This document shows, in pieces, positions 5,927-7,844 of a DNA stretch of 7,844 nt. Position 1 is the stretch's first letter, and each line of letters begins with the position of its first letter. Source of the DNA: Planctomycetota bacterium (GTDB lineage: Bacteria; Planctomycetota; J058; JARGOJ01); contig JARGOJ010000016.1 in the NCBI GenBank assembly GCA_029210225.1, forward strand, positions 17,071 to 24,914, read 5' to 3'. The notes below the pieces were generated by a model that was given only the letters and a program-made list of their open reading frames with translations, did no database searches and was not told the DNA's origin. The position numbers were made by a program, and so were the translations under genes.

Positions 5927-7729
5927 ATGGCGAAGAAGACTCAGTTCATGTGCACCGCTTTTCGCGACGGATTTCAATCTGTCTACGGCGCCCGTGTCTT
6001 TACCCCCGACTTTCTGCCGGCGTTAGAGGCCGCTCGGGACGCGGGAATCAATTACTTTGAAGCTGGCGGCGGCGCGCGTTTTCAGTCCTTGTATTTCTAT
6101 TGCAATGAGAACGCCTTCGACATGATGGACACCTTCCGCAAAACAGTTGGCCCCGATGCCAACCTGCAAACCCTGGCCCGGGGCGTGAATGTTGTGGGTC
6201 TTGAGTCTCAATCGAGTGACGTGATTAATATGCACGCCAAGCTCTTCAAAAAGCACGGCATGACGACGATTCGCAACTTCGATGCCCTCAACGATGTGAA
6301 TAACCTCATCTATAGCGGTCAGTGCATTGTCGACGCCGGACTCAAGCACCAAGTCGTGATTACAATGATGGAATTGCCCCCAGGGTGCTCCGGAGCGCAC
6401 ACTCCCGAGTTCTATGAGGGGGTTCTGAAGCAGATTTTAGATGCAGGCATCCCTTACGACGCTGTTTGTTTCAAAGACGCTTCAGGAACCGCTGTGCCCT
6501 CGAAGGTCTACAAAACAATTAAGCGCGCCCGAGAAATGCTCCCTGAAGGGACCTTCATTCACTTTCATACTCACGAGACCGCTGGCATCTCTGTGGCCGC
6601 GAATAAAGCGGCGCTGGAAGCTGGGGCCGATGCGATCGACCTTTGCATGGCCCCTGTCTCTGGGGGAACCGCTCAGCCAGACATTCTCGTGATGTGGCAT
6701 GCCCTCCGGGGCAGCGATTTCGAATTAGAGGTGGATATCGACAAGGTGCGCGCCGCCGAAGAAGTCTTCAAGGATTGCATGAAAGATTACTTTGTGCCTC
6801 CCGAAGCGAAGCGGGTTGAGCCTGTCATTCCCTGGAGCCCTATGCCTGGGGGCGCGCTGACCGCGAACACTCAGATGCTCCGAGACAATGGGATTATGGA
6901 CAAGTATCCTCTCATTATCAAAGCCATGAAGGAAGTCGTTGAAAAGGGGGGCTTCGGAACCTCTGTAACCCCTGTCTCTCAATTCTATTTCCAACAAGCA
7001 TTTAATAACGTGATGTTTGGCCCTTGGAAGAAAATCGCTGAGAGCTACGGGCAGATGGTGCTCGGTTACTTCGGTAAGACTCCCACCAAACCCCACGATG
7101 ACATTATTAAACTGGCACAGGAGCAATTAGGCCTCGAACCAACGACGCGCTCGCCTTTGGAACTCAACGATGAGAATCCAGAGAAGGGCCTTGAAGCGGC
7201 GCGGAAGGTTCTCAAAGAGCATAAGCTCGAAGAGAGCGATGAGAACCTCTTCATTGTCGCGACTTGTAAAGACAAGGGCATCAAGTTCCTCAAAGGCGAG
7301 GCCGAAGTGGCCGTCCGCAAGATTGACAAGGATAAGCCAAAGGCTGCAGCCGGATCGACGACTCAAAAATCGGGTCAGTACTCAGTCACGGTCAACGGCA
7401 AGAGCTTCAATCTCTCCGTGGACGGCAGCTCCGTCAAAGTCAACGGCAAGACCTTTACTGTCGACTTGAAAGACGCCGGGGGCGCAGCCAGCGCCGCCGC
7501 TCCTGTTGCAGCAGCGGGGACAGACGTGACCGCGCAAATGCCTGGGAAAGTGATCAAAGTGGTCGCAGCTCCTGGGACGAGTGTGAATGAAGGAGATACG
7601 ATCCTAGTTCTTGAAGCTATGAAGATGGAAATGCAAGTGGCCAGCCCGGTTTCAGGAACAGTTCAGGCTGTGCCTGTCAGCGAGGGAGAGCAGGTGGCCC
7701 AGGGTCAGGTGTTGGCAACGGTCGCCTGA
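5927..7729 (+). CDS. oadA: Oxaloacetate decarboxylase alpha subunit / pyruvate carboxylase subunit B, biotinylated
   Basis: A 600-residue cytoplasmic, biotin-bearing carboxyltransferase. In the pump it moves the carboxyl group of oxaloacetate to biotin, leaving pyruvate. With a separate biotin carboxylase (PycA) the same chain type can run as pyruvate carboxylase (PycB). Seen here: a TIM-barrel transferase domain (about 1-290) with Arg13-Asp14 and Gln17 in RDGFQS, Lys183 in CFKDASG and His212/His214 in HFHTH. These match the metal ligands and carbamylated lysine of OadA (Vibrio Asp17, Lys178, His207, His209). Then a conserved carboxylase domain to about 460 (Thr348 in SVTPVSQ fits the proton-relay threonine of pyruvate carboxylase), a beta-rich association segment (484-515), an Ala-rich linker (518-533) and a biotinyl domain with EAMKME, Lys566, 35 residues from the end. 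The usual RDAHQS is RDGFQS. Overall wording resembles Campylobacterota PycB, from memory. Last gene of the oad operon; no pycA in the window. Confidence 0.93.
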   Translation: MAKKTQFMCTAFRDGFQSVYGARVFTPDFLPALEAARDAGINYFEAGGGARFQSLYFYCNENAFDMMDTFRKTVGPDANLQTLARGVNVVGLESQSSDVINMHAKLFKKHGMTTIRNFDALNDVNNLIYSGQCIVDAGLKHQVVITMMELPPGCSGAHTPEFYEGVLKQILDAGIPYDAVCFKDASGTAVPSKVYKTIKRAREMLPEGTFIHFHTHETAGISVAANKAALEAGADAIDLCMAPVSGGTAQPDILVMWHALRGSDFELEVDIDKVRAAEEVFKDCMKDYFVPPEAKRVEPVIPWSPMPGGALTANTQMLRDNGIMDKYPLIIKAMKEVVEKGGFGTSVTPVSQFYFQQAFNNVMFGPWKKIAESYGQMVLGYFGKTPTKPHDDIIKLAQEQLGLEPTTRSPLELNDENPEKGLEAARKVLKEHKLEESDENLFIVATCKDKGIKFLKGEAEVAVRKIDKDKPKAAAGSTTQKSGQYSVTVNGKSFNLSVDGSSVKVNGKTFTVDLKDAGGAASAAAPVAAAGTDVTAQMPGKVIKVVAAPGTSVNEGDTILVLEAMKMEMQVASPVSGTVQAVPVSEGEQVAQGQVLATVA

Positions 7730-7730
7730 T

Positions 7731-7762
7731 TGAGGGCCTCAGCGAAGGCGCTAAGGCTCTCG
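7731..7762 (+). terminator. Stem-loop directly after oadA (possible terminator or 3'-end stabiliser)
   Basis: GAGGGCCT (7732-7739) pairs with AGGCTCTC (7754-7761) with one G-U pair. After a C/A mismatch, AGCG (7741-7744) pairs with CGCT (7749-7752) around an AAGG loop. That is 12 pairs, starting three bases after the stop codon. The bases just after the stem are not T-rich; the first T-run (TTTTT, 7781-7785) is about 20 bases away, so this is not a textbook intrinsic terminator. It may end the operon inefficiently, work with Rho, or protect the 3' end of the message. Confidence 0.5.
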
Positions 7763-7809
7763 TATCGATTCTCTGCTTAATTTTTGGGACTCTTTTAGAT
7801 CTGAAAAAG

Positions 7810-7844
7810 ATGAACGAATTACAAAGTGTCACGGCGACGCTGCT
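7810..7844 (+). CDS. Possible start of a further gene, cut by window edge
   Basis: An ATG at 7810 opens a frame that stays open to the end of the window (MNELQSVTATLL). It lies about 50 bases after the oadA stem-loop, behind an AT-rich stretch that could hold a promoter. There is no good Shine-Dalgarno, only an A-rich AAAAAG next to the ATG, and twelve codons cannot identify a product. It could be a real gene or chance. Confidence 0.25.
   Translation, partial: MNELQSVTATL

Noticed and set aside
7791..7810. TCTTTT...AAAAGA inverted repeat after oadA as a terminator
   Set aside because: It is six mostly A-T pairs around an eight-base loop and is followed by A and G rather than T. Too weak.

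Overview
The window holds two divergent transcription units from a diderm (Gram-negative-type) bacterium. I cannot name the lineage. The pointers are a very large exported alpha-2-macroglobulin-like protein with a type I signal peptide, which needs a periplasm to make sense, and a Na+-pump decarboxylase. The alpha subunit of that decarboxylase looks, from memory, most like the PycB/OadA type of Campylobacterota such as Campylobacter and Sulfurimonas. Base composition is moderate, roughly half G+C by eye, with many GGG glycine codons. No phage, IS, CRISPR, tRNA or rRNA signal was seen.

Left region (1-4102). Bases 1-157 hold no convincing gene, but they contain a strong intrinsic terminator (about 93-136) for the minus-strand gene that follows. 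Complement(158..4102) encodes a 1314-residue thioester-containing alpha-2-macroglobulin homologue: signal peptide, macroglobulin domains, an extremely basic bait-like segment, the A2M signature, the GCFEQ thioester in an alpha/alpha-toroid domain, and a C-terminal receptor-binding-like domain. It appears to be a single-gene unit, and no pbpC partner is visible.

Middle (4103-4360). This divergent intergenic region carries a purine-rich tract and a palindrome over the downstream ribosome-binding site. I could not pick a convincing promoter in it.

Right region (4361-7729). Three co-directional genes with gaps of 69 and 87 bases encode a complete oxaloacetate decarboxylase-type Na+ pump in the order gamma (oadG), beta (oadB), alpha (oadA/pycB). 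The alpha subunit would move the C4 carboxyl group of oxaloacetate to its own biotin (Lys566). The beta subunit would decarboxylate carboxybiotin and export Na+. The gamma subunit would anchor the complex. All metal, Na+-site and biotin residues I could check are present. A long stem-loop begins just after the alpha stop codon, and a possible next gene starts at 7810 and is cut by the window edge.

The main unexplained pattern is that the Shine-Dalgarno sequence of all four genes lies in, or in the loop of, a short perfect inverted repeat. Before oadA, one ATTGC element can pair either with an upstream GCAAT or with the GCAAT flanking the Shine-Dalgarno, giving two mutually exclusive hairpins. 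This is a pattern read by eye, not a demonstrated switch. The window otherwise looks like recognisable families, not a wholly new system.
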